Position numbers and translations under genes: made by a program. From assembly GCF_024606225.1 (NCBI RefSeq), contig NZ_JAGRPU010000025.1, positions 1-64,000 of the forward strand: a stretch of DNA of 64,000 nucleotides. Direction: 5' to 3'. Of this stretch, positions 25,981 through 35,699 are shown one piece after another. This DNA comes from Endozoicomonas sp. ISHI1. GTDB taxonomy: Bacteria; Pseudomonadota; Gammaproteobacteria; Pseudomonadales; Endozoicomonadaceae. The notes below the pieces were generated by a model, which was not told where the DNA came from, ran no database searches, and worked only from the letters and a program-made list of their open reading frames with translations. The stretch's first letter is position 1, and every line of letters starts with the position of its first letter.

Positions 25981-28149
25981 TTGCAGTTTTTTTCTGTCGT
26001 TTGTCAAGCCGAACTGTGGACAGAATATGTTATGGTCGAGCTTGAACAAAATGCAGTGTCGCCAGACCAGAGCTTTTCTGTAAAGCGATGTCTGCAAACA
26101 TTGCCAGGCGACCCGTCAGACATTGCCGACACAAGAGATTATGAAGAACTTGAATCGCTGCCCGATAACAAACGACACATTTTTTACAGTTACGGGGTAA
26201 AAATGATCCTTATTGGATCTATTTCGTGGCAGTGGCTTTACACCACTCATATGCAATTGAGTTACGAACTGATCCCGGACACCAAAGACGCTTCTCCCGG
26301 CCCTAACTCTTATTCATGGATACCCGTAGAAGTGGTTGTTACCTTCGGCTGGCTTTTAAAAAACTATTGGAATATATATTTTCTGTTGTTTAAACCGATC
26401 GAACAACAAAAAGCAACAACTATGCTGACACAGGGAGGGCATCCAGTTGCCTCCTTCACTGTAGTGCCTGGCTCTGGACATAACCAACAACGACACCATC
26501 CATCAGAATCATCAAGCCAGCATGCCTCTCAAGCGGGCACCCAGCCTACAGACTCTTTCACCACTATCCCGGATTCTGACTCTGCCGACGGTGACGGAGA
26601 TCCTCAACAATACCTTCATACTTTGGGTCTAAACTGCTTTGTTCGTCCCTGTCATGGCATTTGCCAATTCCGGCCATCATCTGCCAGCAGAGAGCCAGTT
26701 GAATGGCCACCCAGTGATGATGCGCCAATGCATGGGAATGCGCCTTCCACCATTAATGATATTACGGTCATTCATGGGTCACTCGATCCATATACTCTTC
26801 AACTCGTTACCAATAACCTTGAGGAAAAAACCGTAATTTCTTTTACGCTTACCCAGACAGGCACAGTACAACCTCCGGTAACACCTAAGAAGGTTGCATT
26901 CGGAGCAGCACATGATCAAAAAGCCCTATCAGATCGCAAAGGCAACACCCGACAACAAACTTGTGATACAACACTGATTGGGAGCCAACAGCGACTACTC
27001 AGTGAGGTCTTCAAGAATACTAAAGCCCTGCCTGATCAAAGAAGAACAAAGCACACCGGGCCACATGCCTGCAACTCAACAGTGATCGGTGAGGACGGTC
27101 AGCCGCGAACATGCGGGAAGATTTACAAGAATGCTCATACCCTGACGTCTCACAAAAGTGGATACCACACAGGACAAAAAACCTGTGTCGAGACAGTGAT
27201 CGACCCGGATGGTCAGATGCGGCCATATGGGAGCGCCTTCAAGAATGCCCGAGCCCTGTCGCATCATAAAAGTAAATTCCACAGAGTAACACTAGCCCGT
27301 GATGCAACCGTGGTCGGGGAGGATGGCCAGCAGCAACCATTTGGAAGGGTCTGCAAGAATGCTCAAGCACAGCAGCATCAGACAAGAAAAGGCCAAACCG
27401 CACAACACACTGGTGACGTGACTGTGGCCACAGAGTGTGGCCAACCGCGAGCACGCGGGACAGTCTACAAGAATACTAAAGCCCTGAGGGTTCATAGAAG
27501 AAAAAAGCAAACCGGGCCACAAACCTGCAACGCAACAGTGGTCGGTAAGGACGGTCAGCCTCGAACATGCGGAAAGATTTACATGCATGCTCATGCCCTG
27601 TCGTCTCACAAAAGTGGATACCACACGGGACCAAAAACCTGTGTCGAGATATTGACCGGCCCGGATGGCCAGCCGCGGCCATGCGGGATCACCTTCAAGA
27701 ATGCTCGAGCCCTGAATGCTCATAAAAGTAAATTCCACATAGGATCACGAACCCGTGACGCAATCGTGGTCGTAAAGGATGGCCAGCAGCAACCATGCGG
27801 AAGCATCTGCAAGGATGCTCAAGCACAACAGAGTCAGATAAGAAGAGACCACACTGCACCACAAATCTGTGACGTGATCATGACTACAGAGCATGGCCAG
27901 CAGCGAACATGCGAGACGGTCTGCATGAACTCTCGATCTCTGTCGTCTCATATAAGTAGATACCACACCGAGAATAAAAAATGTGACCTTATGGTAGTCG
28001 GGGAGGACGGTCAGCATCAGGCATGCAGTACGCTCTGCGAGAACGCTGAAGCTCTAACAAATCACAAAAGAAACCATCCAAAACGAAAGCCTGTTGATGT
28101 GAACCAGAATGATGACCCCGGCTCTAAAAAACTCAAACTAAATAACTGA
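25981..28149 (+). CDS. ZF-14: secreted zinc-finger protein with decaying fingers, 10 units
   Basis: 722 aa from the TTG at 25981; the family start at 25927 is ATT and would give a full signal peptide (IIKYPIFETTLFSASLLLLQ, then FFSVVCQA). Cys motif NCFVRPCHGICQF. Ten finger units at about 324-699, but at least five have lost ligands: RPYGSAF, QQPFGRVC with HQTRKGQ, PRARGTVY with RRKKQ, ARDATV and TRDAIV. Units 6-9 repeat units 2-5 with a 456-bp period (about 27067 and 27523). Non-zinc uses or pseudogenisation under an open frame are both possible. Tail PKRKPVDVNQNDDPGSKKLK. A 167-bp MITE follows the gene. Confidence 0.8.
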   Translation: MQFFSVVCQAELWTEYVMVELEQNAVSPDQSFSVKRCLQTLPGDPSDIADTRDYEELESLPDNKRHIFYSYGVKMILIGSISWQWLYTTHMQLSYELIPDTKDASPGPNSYSWIPVEVVVTFGWLLKNYWNIYFLLFKPIEQQKATTMLTQGGHPVASFTVVPGSGHNQQRHHPSESSSQHASQAGTQPTDSFTTIPDSDSADGDGDPQQYLHTLGLNCFVRPCHGICQFRPSSASREPVEWPPSDDAPMHGNAPSTINDITVIHGSLDPYTLQLVTNNLEEKTVISFTLTQTGTVQPPVTPKKVAFGAAHDQKALSDRKGNTRQQTCDTTLIGSQQRLLSEVFKNTKALPDQRRTKHTGPHACNSTVIGEDGQPRTCGKIYKNAHTLTSHKSGYHTGQKTCVETVIDPDGQMRPYGSAFKNARALSHHKSKFHRVTLARDATVVGEDGQQQPFGRVCKNAQAQQHQTRKGQTAQHTGDVTVATECGQPRARGTVYKNTKALRVHRRKKQTGPQTCNATVVGKDGQPRTCGKIYMHAHALSSHKSGYHTGPKTCVEILTGPDGQPRPCGITFKNARALNAHKSKFHIGSRTRDAIVVVKDGQQQPCGSICKDAQAQQSQIRRDHTAPQICDVIMTTEHGQQRTCETVCMNSRSLSSHISRYHTENKKCDLMVVGEDGQHQACSTLCENAEALTNHKRNHPKRKPVDVNQNDDPGSKKLKLNN

Positions 28150-28151
28150 CA

Positions 28152-28318
28152 CTAGCAGCCTGTCGGACTTAAGCGTCCGTAGCGAGGACTGCAAGAAATT
28201 GAGGATAAAAATTTCTGCTTCTGAGGAGAATAGCGAGCTATTTGACGAAGAAGCAGGAATTTTTAGACCAATTTATTGCAACCGCAGTAGGACAGCCTTA
28301 AGTCCGACAGGCTGCTAG
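28152..28318. mobile_element. 167-bp MITE, copy 1
   Basis: Bounded by perfect 22-bp inverted repeats beginning CTAGCAGCCTGTCGGACTTA, with no coding capacity. The copy at 44981-45147 is inverted and differs at one base by my reading. CTAG at both ends may be the palindromic target duplication. It lies just after the ZF-14 stop and before the ZF-15 upstream box. The parent transposase is not in the window. Confidence 0.85.
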
Positions 28319-28398
28319 CCCTTTCATAAGTTTTTTCCCGGCACCGCCTTCGGCTTTTATCAAAAGGTCTTTGACAGAAAGCAGACTAATTTTCTTGA

Positions 28399-28437
28399 TC
28401 TATCATTGCTCTCTAGTCACCAGGATACAGGGATAGA
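28399..28437 (+). promoter_or_regulatory. 39-bp inverted repeat abutting the ZF-15 start slot
   Basis: Arms TCTATCATT and AGGGATAGA, one mismatch and one wobble. TTGACA box at 28371-28376. Start slot at 28438 reads ATT. Confidence 0.58.
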
Positions 28438-28470
28438 ATTATTAAACACTCACTCTTTGCGACATCACTT

Positions 28471-30972
28471 TTGCTACCACTTTTGCTACTACCGTTTTTT
28501 GTCGTTTGTCAGGCAGAACCGCGGACTGAATATTTTATTGTTGAGCTTCAACAAAATAAAATGCTTTCAAACCAGAGCTTTTCTATAAATCCAGTCCTAC
28601 GTACACTGTCGTTCAGTTCACCTAAAATTGCCGACACAAGCGATAATAAAGAACTCGGTTCACCACCCGAATTCAAACAACACAAGACTTACAGTTACGG
28701 TGTAAAAGAGACTCTTGTTGAATCGATTTCGTGGCCATCGCTTTACGCCATTCATCTGCTGGTGCGTTACGAACTAATCCGGAGCACTATGGACGCCCCT
28801 CTACGCTCCAACCCTTATTCATGGCTATCTGTAGAAGTGATTCTTACCGTCGGTTGGCTTTTAAAAAGCTATTGGAATTTCGACTCAATGTCGTTTAAAC
28901 CAAAAGAACAACCAAGAGCAGCAACTATGGTGATACAGCGGGGGCAGCCATTTGCCTATATCACTGTGGTGCCTGGCTCTGGACATAGCCAACAACCGCA
29001 CAAGCCATCAGAACCATCAAGACAGCAGGCCGCGGGAGTTCAAAGCGACCTTACAGGCTCTTTCACCAAATCTCTGGATACTGACTCTGCCGACAATAAC
29101 GGAGGCTCTCAGCAAACTCTGCATACTTTGAGTTTAAATTGTTTCGTCTTTCCCTGTCATGGTGTTTGTAGTTTCCGACCATCATCCAATAGCAGAGAGC
29201 CCGCTGAATGGCCGCCGGATTCTGAAGAAAGTTCGACAGGCAACTATGGATACTCAATCAGTGTAGATGCAATCTCTACAAATGACCCAGCCGAACCAGC
29301 CAATTGTCATATGACAATGCGCAGGAATCAGCCTGCCAACTCTGATGAATGGATTATCGTCCATGGGTTACTCAATCTGGGAAACCATAGCCTTTCAGAA
29401 GAAACCGGGATTAGCAACACGCCTGTCTATTTCACCAATCCAATGGTGATTCCATCTCCGGGCAGCCTACCTTCCGGAGGAGCTACCTATTGCCAACAGC
29501 CCCTGTCGGATCATACAGGTAAAATTCACAGAGGGCAGCAACAAACCTGTGACGTAATCATAGTCGGGGAAGAAGCCCAGCCGAGACCATGCGCAAAGGT
29601 CTGTAAGAATGCTGTAGCCCTATCGGTTCACAAAAGCTCATACCACACCGGGCAAAAAATCTGTAACGTGACCCTGATCGGGGAGAATGGTCAGCCGCGG
29701 CCGTGCGGGAGGGTCTTTAAGAATGCTAAATCACTGTCGGGTCACAAAAGCAGAAAGCACGTCAGGCAGCGACAAACCTGTCACATGACCTTGGTCATGA
29801 AGGATGGGGAGCTGCGGCCATGCGGGAAGGTCTTCCCGAATACTAAAGCCCTTTGGAAACACAAAAACAACGTCCACAACGGGAAACAAATCTGTGACGT
29901 GACCTTGGTCGGGAAGGATGGCCGGCAGCAACCATGCAGAAAGGTCTTCGAGAATGCCAAAGGCCTGTCGGATCACAAAAGAAAAATCCACAGTGGAGAA
30001 AAACTCTGTGACGTTACCGTGGTCGGGGAAGATGCTCAGCCTCGATCATGCGGGACGGTCTGCAAGAATGCTAAAGGCTTTTCGGATCACAAAAAAAAAG
30101 TCCACAGCAGGCAACAAACCTGCCACATAACCGTGATCGGGCAGGATGGCCAGCGGCGACCATGCGGTAAGGCCTGCAAGAATGAACAAGCCCTGTCGTC
30201 TCACAAAACCAGAGATCACACTGGGCAAAAAACCTGTGACGTAATAGTAGTCGGAGAGGATGACCAGCTGCGGTCATGCGGGATGGTCTGCAAGAATGCT
30301 CAAACCTTGTCAGAGCACAAAAGCAGAAACCACACCGGGCAAAAAACCTGTGACGTAATAGTAGTCGGGGAAGATGGCCAGCCACGGCAATGCGGGATGA
30401 TCTGTAAGAATGCTAAAAGCTTTTCAGATCACAAACGAAAAGTCCATAGCGGGCAACAAACCTGTGTCCTTACCTTGGTCGGGGAAGATGGTCTGCAGCG
30501 ACCATGCGCAAAGGTCTTCAGAAATGCTCAAGCCCTGTCGTCTCACAAATGCAAAGAGCACTCCGAGCAAAAAACCTGTAACGTAACTGTGATCGGAGAG
30601 GATGACCAGCCGCGACCATGCAGGATAGTCTGCAAGAATACTCAAACCCTGTCAGTGCACAAAAGCAGATGCCACAGCGGGCAACAAACCTGTGTCGTGA
30701 ACGTAACCGGGAAGGATGGCCAGCTGCGGCCATGCGGCAGGATCTGCATAAGTGCTAGAGCCCTTTATGAGCACAAAAGAAGAAACCACTCCGGACCAAA
30801 AACTTGTGACCTAATTGTGACCGGGGAGGATGGCCAACCGCAGCCGTGCAGGATGGTCTGCAAAAATGTCAGAGTCCTGTCGTATCATAAAAAAAGCCAT
30901 CGAAAACGTAAGTCTGTTGATCCGGAACACGATGATGGTCGCAATCCTAAACAGGGTAAACAGAATAAGTAA
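28471..30972 (+). CDS. ZF-15: secreted tandem zinc-finger protein, 12 fingers (largest copy)
   Basis: 833 aa from the TTG at 28471; the family start at 28438 is ATT (IIKHSLFATSLLLPLLLLPF, then FVVCQA). N-domain WLSVEVILTVGWLLKSYW; Cys motif NCFVFPCHGVCSFRP. Twelve fingers from about 358 to 810, all with four ligands. Finger 2 has a longer linker (HVRQRQTC). Fingers 6-8 are alike (TCDVIVVGED twice), a recent local expansion. The tail RKRKSVDPEHDDGRNPKQGK is the most mixed-charge tail of the set. Confidence 0.82.
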   Translation: MLPLLLLPFFVVCQAEPRTEYFIVELQQNKMLSNQSFSINPVLRTLSFSSPKIADTSDNKELGSPPEFKQHKTYSYGVKETLVESISWPSLYAIHLLVRYELIRSTMDAPLRSNPYSWLSVEVILTVGWLLKSYWNFDSMSFKPKEQPRAATMVIQRGQPFAYITVVPGSGHSQQPHKPSEPSRQQAAGVQSDLTGSFTKSLDTDSADNNGGSQQTLHTLSLNCFVFPCHGVCSFRPSSNSREPAEWPPDSEESSTGNYGYSISVDAISTNDPAEPANCHMTMRRNQPANSDEWIIVHGLLNLGNHSLSEETGISNTPVYFTNPMVIPSPGSLPSGGATYCQQPLSDHTGKIHRGQQQTCDVIIVGEEAQPRPCAKVCKNAVALSVHKSSYHTGQKICNVTLIGENGQPRPCGRVFKNAKSLSGHKSRKHVRQRQTCHMTLVMKDGELRPCGKVFPNTKALWKHKNNVHNGKQICDVTLVGKDGRQQPCRKVFENAKGLSDHKRKIHSGEKLCDVTVVGEDAQPRSCGTVCKNAKGFSDHKKKVHSRQQTCHITVIGQDGQRRPCGKACKNEQALSSHKTRDHTGQKTCDVIVVGEDDQLRSCGMVCKNAQTLSEHKSRNHTGQKTCDVIVVGEDGQPRQCGMICKNAKSFSDHKRKVHSGQQTCVLTLVGEDGLQRPCAKVFRNAQALSSHKCKEHSEQKTCNVTVIGEDDQPRPCRIVCKNTQTLSVHKSRCHSGQQTCVVNVTGKDGQLRPCGRICISARALYEHKRRNHSGPKTCDLIVTGEDGQPQPCRMVCKNVRVLSYHKKSHRKRKSVDPEHDDGRNPKQGKQNK

Positions 30973-31041
30973 CGATTTGATCCAGTACATGGGATCAATG
31001 AGGTTTCTCCCAGTGTCACCTTCAGTTTTTTACAAAAGATC

Positions 31042-31333
31042 CTCTGTAGGAGGACAGTTTCGAGACAAAGCTTGATATGAAAGGGTGAAATTGCCAGAAG
31101 AGTCGTTGACTGGGTGGCGCCCGAAGGGAACTGGGTTGTCTGTCTGGATCGCACCAAACGGGACTTTGGCCAGTTCAAAATCAACATCATGATGGTCGCT
31201 AAGTAGGAGGTCGTCATTTTCGCAAAGGAGGGAATCATTTAGCTTGAGTTCATAAGCTTGCAGTTATACCTGCAGGCGAGTACCCACTCTCCCTTTTATA
31301 ACAGGATTCTTTACGAAATTGTCTCCTGCAGAG
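31042..31333 (+). mobile_element. Internally deleted IS4-like element with both ends
   Basis: Imperfect terminal inverted repeats of about 40 bp are visible: CTCTGTAGGAGGACAGTTTC at the left and, reversed, CTCTGCAGGAGACAATTTCG at the right. Inside, 31089-31206 reads EIARRVVDWVAPEGNWVVCL then DRTKRDFGQFKINIMMVAK, the transposase segment with the first catalytic Asp (DRT). Everything else of the transposase is gone. It sits upstream of ZF-16, and its right end is fused close to the TTGACA box. Confidence 0.7.
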
Positions 31334-31371
31334 CAAAAGGTCTTTGACAGAAAGCAGACTTATTTTCTTGA

Positions 31372-31410
31372 TCTATCCTTGCTCTCTAGTCACCAGAACA
31401 CAGGGATAGA
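31372..31410 (+). promoter_or_regulatory. 39-bp inverted repeat abutting the ZF-16 start slot
   Basis: Arms TCTATCCTT and AGGGATAGA, one wobble. TTGACA box at 31344-31349. The start slot at 31411 reads AAT, which cannot initiate; the next codon is ATT. Confidence 0.6.
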
Positions 31411-31443
31411 AATATTAAACACCCATTCTTTGCGGCATCACTG

Positions 31444-33450
31444 TTGCCGCTAATGTTGCTACTACTTTTTAGATCTGTCGTTTGTCAGGCCGAAGCGTGG
31501 ACAGAACGTTTTATTCTCGAGTTTGAAGAGAATGAAGTGTTTCCAGACCAAAGCTTTTCTATCAAGCGTGGCCTGCTCGCATCGCCGGGCACCCCTTCAG
31601 ACCTTGTCAACACAAGGAACTATGCAGGAATCAGTTCATCGCCTGATGACAAACGACACAAATTTAACAGTTACGGGGTAAAAACGCTCCTTATTGAATC
31701 GATTTCGTGGCAATGGCTTTATGCCACTCACTTGCAGGTGTACGAGACGATCCTGGCCACCAAGGACGTTCCTCTCAGCTCCACCCCCTATTCATGGCTA
31801 CCTGTAGAAGTGGTTGTTGCCATCGGTTGGCTTTTAAACAGCTATTGGAACCCCGATTCACTGTCGTTTAAGCCGATCGAACAACAAGCAGCAACCACTA
31901 TGCTGACACTGGAGGGGCACTCATTTGCCGCCATCACGATGGTGCATGGCTCCGGACATAACCAACAGCCCTTCCAGCCATCAGAACCCTCTGGGCAACC
32001 AACCGCGGGAACCCCCTGCCACCTTACAGGCTCTTTCACTAACCCTCTGAATACTGACTCTGCCGACGGTAACGGAGGCTCTCAGCAAACTCTACATACT
32101 TTGGGTTTGAATTGTTTCATCTTTCCCTGTCATGGCGTTTGTAGTTTCCGATCATCATCTGATAGCAGAGAACCCGCTGAATGGCCGCTGAATTCAGAAA
32201 AAAGTATGACTGACAACTATAGAGGCGGCAACTATAAAGGAAGAAACTATAGATACTCAATAAGTGCAGGGGCAACCACTGCAACAGACCCAACCGAACC
32301 TGCCATTTATGATGTGACAATGCACAGGAACCAGCCTGCCAACTCCGATGACTGGATTATCATCCACAGTTTACTCAGTCTCAGAAGGCATAGCCTTCCG
32401 GAAAAAACCGGCATTAGCTTTACGCCTTCGCATTGCCAACAATCCCTGCGGGGTCACACAGGCGAAATTCACAGCAGCCAGCAACAAACCTGCGACGTAA
32501 CCGTGTTCGAGGAGGATGGTCAGCCTCGACCATGTGGGAAGATCTGCAAGAATGCTGCTGCCCTATCGGTTCACAAAAGCTCATACCACACTGGGCAAAA
32601 GCTCTGTGACGCGACCTTTGTCGGGGAGGATGGTCAGCCACGGCTATGTGGGAAAGTCTGCAAAAATGCTAAAGGCTTATCAGATCACAAAAGAAAAGCC
32701 CATAGTGGGCAACAAACCTGTAACTTGCCCGTGGTCGGGGAGAATGGCCAGCAGCAGCCATGCGGGTGGGTCTGCAAAAATGCCAAAGTCTTGTCGGATC
32801 ACAAAAGCAGAAGGCACCCCAGTGAGCATCAAATCTGTAACATAACCGTGGCCGGGAATGACGGCCAACTGCGGCCATGCGGGATGGTCTACAAGAATGT
32901 TGTAGCCTTGTCGGATCACAAACGCAAAACCCATGCCGGACCACAAACCTGTTACGTAAACGTTCTCGGAGTGGATGGTAAGCAGCGACCATGCGGGGCA
33001 GTCTACAAGAATGCTAAATCCCTGTCGGTTCACAAAAGCAGCTTACACTCCGGGCAAAAAACCTGTGTTATGGCCGTGGTCGGGGATAATGGCCAGCTGC
33101 GATCGTGCGGCACAGTTTGCAAAAATGCCCAAGCCCTGCGGGATCACAGAAGAAGAGATCACTCTGAGCAACAAACCTGTGACGTAACCGTGACCACAGA
33201 ATATGGCGACCAACGGTCATGCGGGAAGGTCTGCAAGAATGCTCAATCTTTGGCGTCTCACAAATACATATGCCACACCGGGCAGTATAACTGTGAAGTG
33301 ACCGTGGCTGGGGAAGATGGTCAGCTGCGGCCATGCGGGAAGGTCTGCAAGAATAAAAGAACTCTTTGGGATCACAAAAGAACACATCGGAAACGCATCT
33401 CTTATCCTGTGAATCAGGATGGTGAACCCAGCCCTAAAAAAGTAAATTGA
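31444..33450 (+). CDS. ZF-16: secreted tandem zinc-finger protein, 8 fingers, start-codon variant
   Basis: 668 aa from the TTG at 31444, or from the ATG at 31453 (MLLLLFRSVVCQA). The family start slot is AAT. N-domain WLPVEVVVAIGWLLNSYW; Cys motif NCFIFPCHGVCSFRS, then a short Gly/Tyr/Asn repeat (NYRGGNYKGRNYRY, 32215-32256) not seen elsewhere. Eight fingers at about 348-648, all ligands present; finger 3 has a longer linker (HPSEHQIC). Tail RKRISYPVNQDGEPSPKKVN breaks the RKRKP consensus. Confidence 0.82.
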   Translation: MPLMLLLLFRSVVCQAEAWTERFILEFEENEVFPDQSFSIKRGLLASPGTPSDLVNTRNYAGISSSPDDKRHKFNSYGVKTLLIESISWQWLYATHLQVYETILATKDVPLSSTPYSWLPVEVVVAIGWLLNSYWNPDSLSFKPIEQQAATTMLTLEGHSFAAITMVHGSGHNQQPFQPSEPSGQPTAGTPCHLTGSFTNPLNTDSADGNGGSQQTLHTLGLNCFIFPCHGVCSFRSSSDSREPAEWPLNSEKSMTDNYRGGNYKGRNYRYSISAGATTATDPTEPAIYDVTMHRNQPANSDDWIIIHSLLSLRRHSLPEKTGISFTPSHCQQSLRGHTGEIHSSQQQTCDVTVFEEDGQPRPCGKICKNAAALSVHKSSYHTGQKLCDATFVGEDGQPRLCGKVCKNAKGLSDHKRKAHSGQQTCNLPVVGENGQQQPCGWVCKNAKVLSDHKSRRHPSEHQICNITVAGNDGQLRPCGMVYKNVVALSDHKRKTHAGPQTCYVNVLGVDGKQRPCGAVYKNAKSLSVHKSSLHSGQKTCVMAVVGDNGQLRSCGTVCKNAQALRDHRRRDHSEQQTCDVTVTTEYGDQRSCGKVCKNAQSLASHKYICHTGQYNCEVTVAGEDGQLRPCGKVCKNKRTLWDHKRTHRKRISYPVNQDGEPSPKKVN

Positions 33451-33544
33451 ATAAATAACACCTTTCTTTTCATTAGAATTTTTTCGATGCTACCCTTGGC
33501 TTTTAACAAAAGATCATTGACAGATAAAAGACTTATTTTCTTGA

Positions 33545-33583
33545 TCTACCCTGGCTCTACAGAGACCAGAATACAGGGACAGA
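33545..33583 (+). promoter_or_regulatory. Diverged 39-bp repeat before ZF-17
   Basis: Arms TCTACCCTG and AGGGACAGA have three mismatches in register (CCCTG could pair with CAGGG one base out of register). TTGACA at 33517-33522. ATG at 33584. Confidence 0.5.
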
Positions 33584-35665
33584 ATGATTGAACACTCACT
33601 CTCTGCGGCGACAATGTTTCTGCTAGTGTTGCTGTCTGTCGTCTGTCAGGCTGAACCATGGACAGAATGTTTTATTATCAAGCTTGAACAGAAGGCAGTG
33701 TTTCCAAACCTGAGCGTCTCTATAGAACGTGACAGGCATACCCTGCCGGACAATCTTTCGGAGGTTTTCGACACAAACGACTATGCAGGACTGGATTTTC
33801 GGTCTGATGACAAACCGAACAGACCCGGCAGTTACGGAGTTAGGCTGCCTGTAGAAGTGGTTGTTGCAGCCGGTTGGCTTTTAGAAAGCAATTTGACTAA
33901 CGATTTCATGCTGTTTAATCCAATCCAACAACAAGAGGCAACATCTACGCAGACACAGGGGGATCAACCGTTTGCTACCATCACTATGATGCTTCGCTCT
34001 GTAGATGACCAACAATCACATCAGCCATCAGAATCATCCAGCCAGCAAGCGCCGGGAGCCCCACAATCTACAGGCTATTTCGCTAACCTTCTCTATTCTG
34101 ACTATGGCGGCGGTAACAGAGGTCCTCAACAAGCTCTGCACACCCTGGGTTTCAATTGTTTCGTCTCTCCCTGTCGTGGCGTTTGCAGTTTCCGATTATC
34201 ATCCGGTAGCAGAGAATCCGCTGAATGGCCGCTGAATTCCGCAGAAAGTTCTACAGCCAGCTGTAGACATTTAATTGGCCCGGGGGCAGTCTCTACAACA
34301 GACTCAGCCGAACCACCCAATTATGATGTGACAATGCTCGGGAATTTGCCTGCCAACTCTGATGACTGGATTATAATCCACGGGTTACTCAATCTTCGAA
34401 GCCATATCCCTCCAGAAAAAACCGGGATTAACTGTACGCTTACCCATTTCAAACGCCCCATGGTGACTTCACCTTTGGGCTGCCTTCCTTCCGGAGGGGC
34501 TACCCGTTGTCAAAAAGTCCTGTCGGATCACAAAAGCAGAGAGCACTTCGGACAGCCAACCTGTGACGTGATCGTGGTCGGGAAAGATGCCCAACAGCGG
34601 CCATGCGGCAAGGTCTACAGGAATGCTAATAGCCTGATAGCACACAAAAGAATATTCCACAGCGGACAAAGAATCTGTGTCCAAACCGTAACCGGAGGGG
34701 ATGGCCAGCATCGACCATGCGGGAAAACCTGCAAGAATACTCAAGCTTTGTGGGATCACAAATTAAAAGATCACAGCGGGCAAAAGACCTGCTACGAAAC
34801 AGTGGTCGGTGCAGATGGCCAACCGCGACCATGCGGGGAGGTATGCAAGAATGCTAAAACATTGTCGTCTCATAAAAGAAGCATCCACACTGGACAACAA
34901 ACCTGCCACGAAAGCGTGGTCAGGAAGGATGGCCAACAGCAGCCATGCGGAAAGGTCTGCAAGAGTGCTAAAGCCCTATCGGATCACAATAGAAAAGAAC
35001 ACACCGGCCAAAAAATCTGCAATGCAACAGTGGCTGGAAGGGATGGCCAGCAGCAATGCGGAAAGGTCTGCAAGAACGCTAAAGCCCTGTCAGATCACAA
35101 AAGAAGCAACCATTCCGGGCCACGAACATGCAACGAAACAGTGGTCGGGCGGGATGGTCAAAAGAAATCATGCGGAGCGGTCTGCAAGAGTGTGAATGCC
35201 CTGACGGATCACAAAAAAAGAAACCATAGTGGGCAAAAAATCTGTAACGCGATTGTGGTCGGGGACGATGGTCAGGGACGACCATGTGAGCGGGTCTTAA
35301 AAAATGCTCGTTCTCTGTCATGTCACAAAAGCAAATATCACAGCGGACAAAAAACCTCTGATAAGACAGTGAACGAGGAGAGTGACCAGCGGCTGCCATG
35401 CGGACTGGTCTGCAAAAATGCCAACGCCTTGAAAGATCACAAAAAAAGCATCCACAGCGGGCAACAAATCTGTAACCTGCCAGTGATCGGAGAGGATGGT
35501 CAGCAGAGGTTATGCAGGGAGGATGGCCTGCTGCGGCCGTTCGGTAAGGCCTTCCAGAATACCCACGCACTGTCCAGGCACAAAAGAACACACCGAAAGC
35601 GCAAGTCTTTTTATCCTAACCAGAATGATGGCTCCAGACCTAAAGAAATTAAAGCAAATAGGTAA
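33584..35665 (+). CDS. ZF-17: secreted tandem zinc-finger protein, about 9 fingers, N-domain core deleted
   Basis: 693 aa from the family ATG (MIEHSLSAATMFLLVLLSVV, then CQA). The N-domain jumps from SYGVR to LPVEVVVAAGWLLESN: the ISWQWLYATHLLVGYELIL block is missing in frame, a different deletion from that in ZF-13. Cys motif NCFVSPCRGVCSFRL. Fingers begin at Cys327. Finger 5 has a shorter knuckle (C-x12-C), and finger 8 has lost its first Cys (TSDKTV). The last unit is a fusion of two partial fingers (RLCREDGLLRPFGKAF), so it is probably not a normal zinc site. Tail RKRKSFYPNQNDG. Confidence 0.83.
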   Translation: MIEHSLSAATMFLLVLLSVVCQAEPWTECFIIKLEQKAVFPNLSVSIERDRHTLPDNLSEVFDTNDYAGLDFRSDDKPNRPGSYGVRLPVEVVVAAGWLLESNLTNDFMLFNPIQQQEATSTQTQGDQPFATITMMLRSVDDQQSHQPSESSSQQAPGAPQSTGYFANLLYSDYGGGNRGPQQALHTLGFNCFVSPCRGVCSFRLSSGSRESAEWPLNSAESSTASCRHLIGPGAVSTTDSAEPPNYDVTMLGNLPANSDDWIIIHGLLNLRSHIPPEKTGINCTLTHFKRPMVTSPLGCLPSGGATRCQKVLSDHKSREHFGQPTCDVIVVGKDAQQRPCGKVYRNANSLIAHKRIFHSGQRICVQTVTGGDGQHRPCGKTCKNTQALWDHKLKDHSGQKTCYETVVGADGQPRPCGEVCKNAKTLSSHKRSIHTGQQTCHESVVRKDGQQQPCGKVCKSAKALSDHNRKEHTGQKICNATVAGRDGQQQCGKVCKNAKALSDHKRSNHSGPRTCNETVVGRDGQKKSCGAVCKSVNALTDHKKRNHSGQKICNAIVVGDDGQGRPCERVLKNARSLSCHKSKYHSGQKTSDKTVNEESDQRLPCGLVCKNANALKDHKKSIHSGQQICNLPVIGEDGQQRLCREDGLLRPFGKAFQNTHALSRHKRTHRKRKSFYPNQNDGSRPKEIKANR

Positions 35666-35699
35666 CAACCTACCTCCCTTTCATTAGGCTTGCCCGTTG

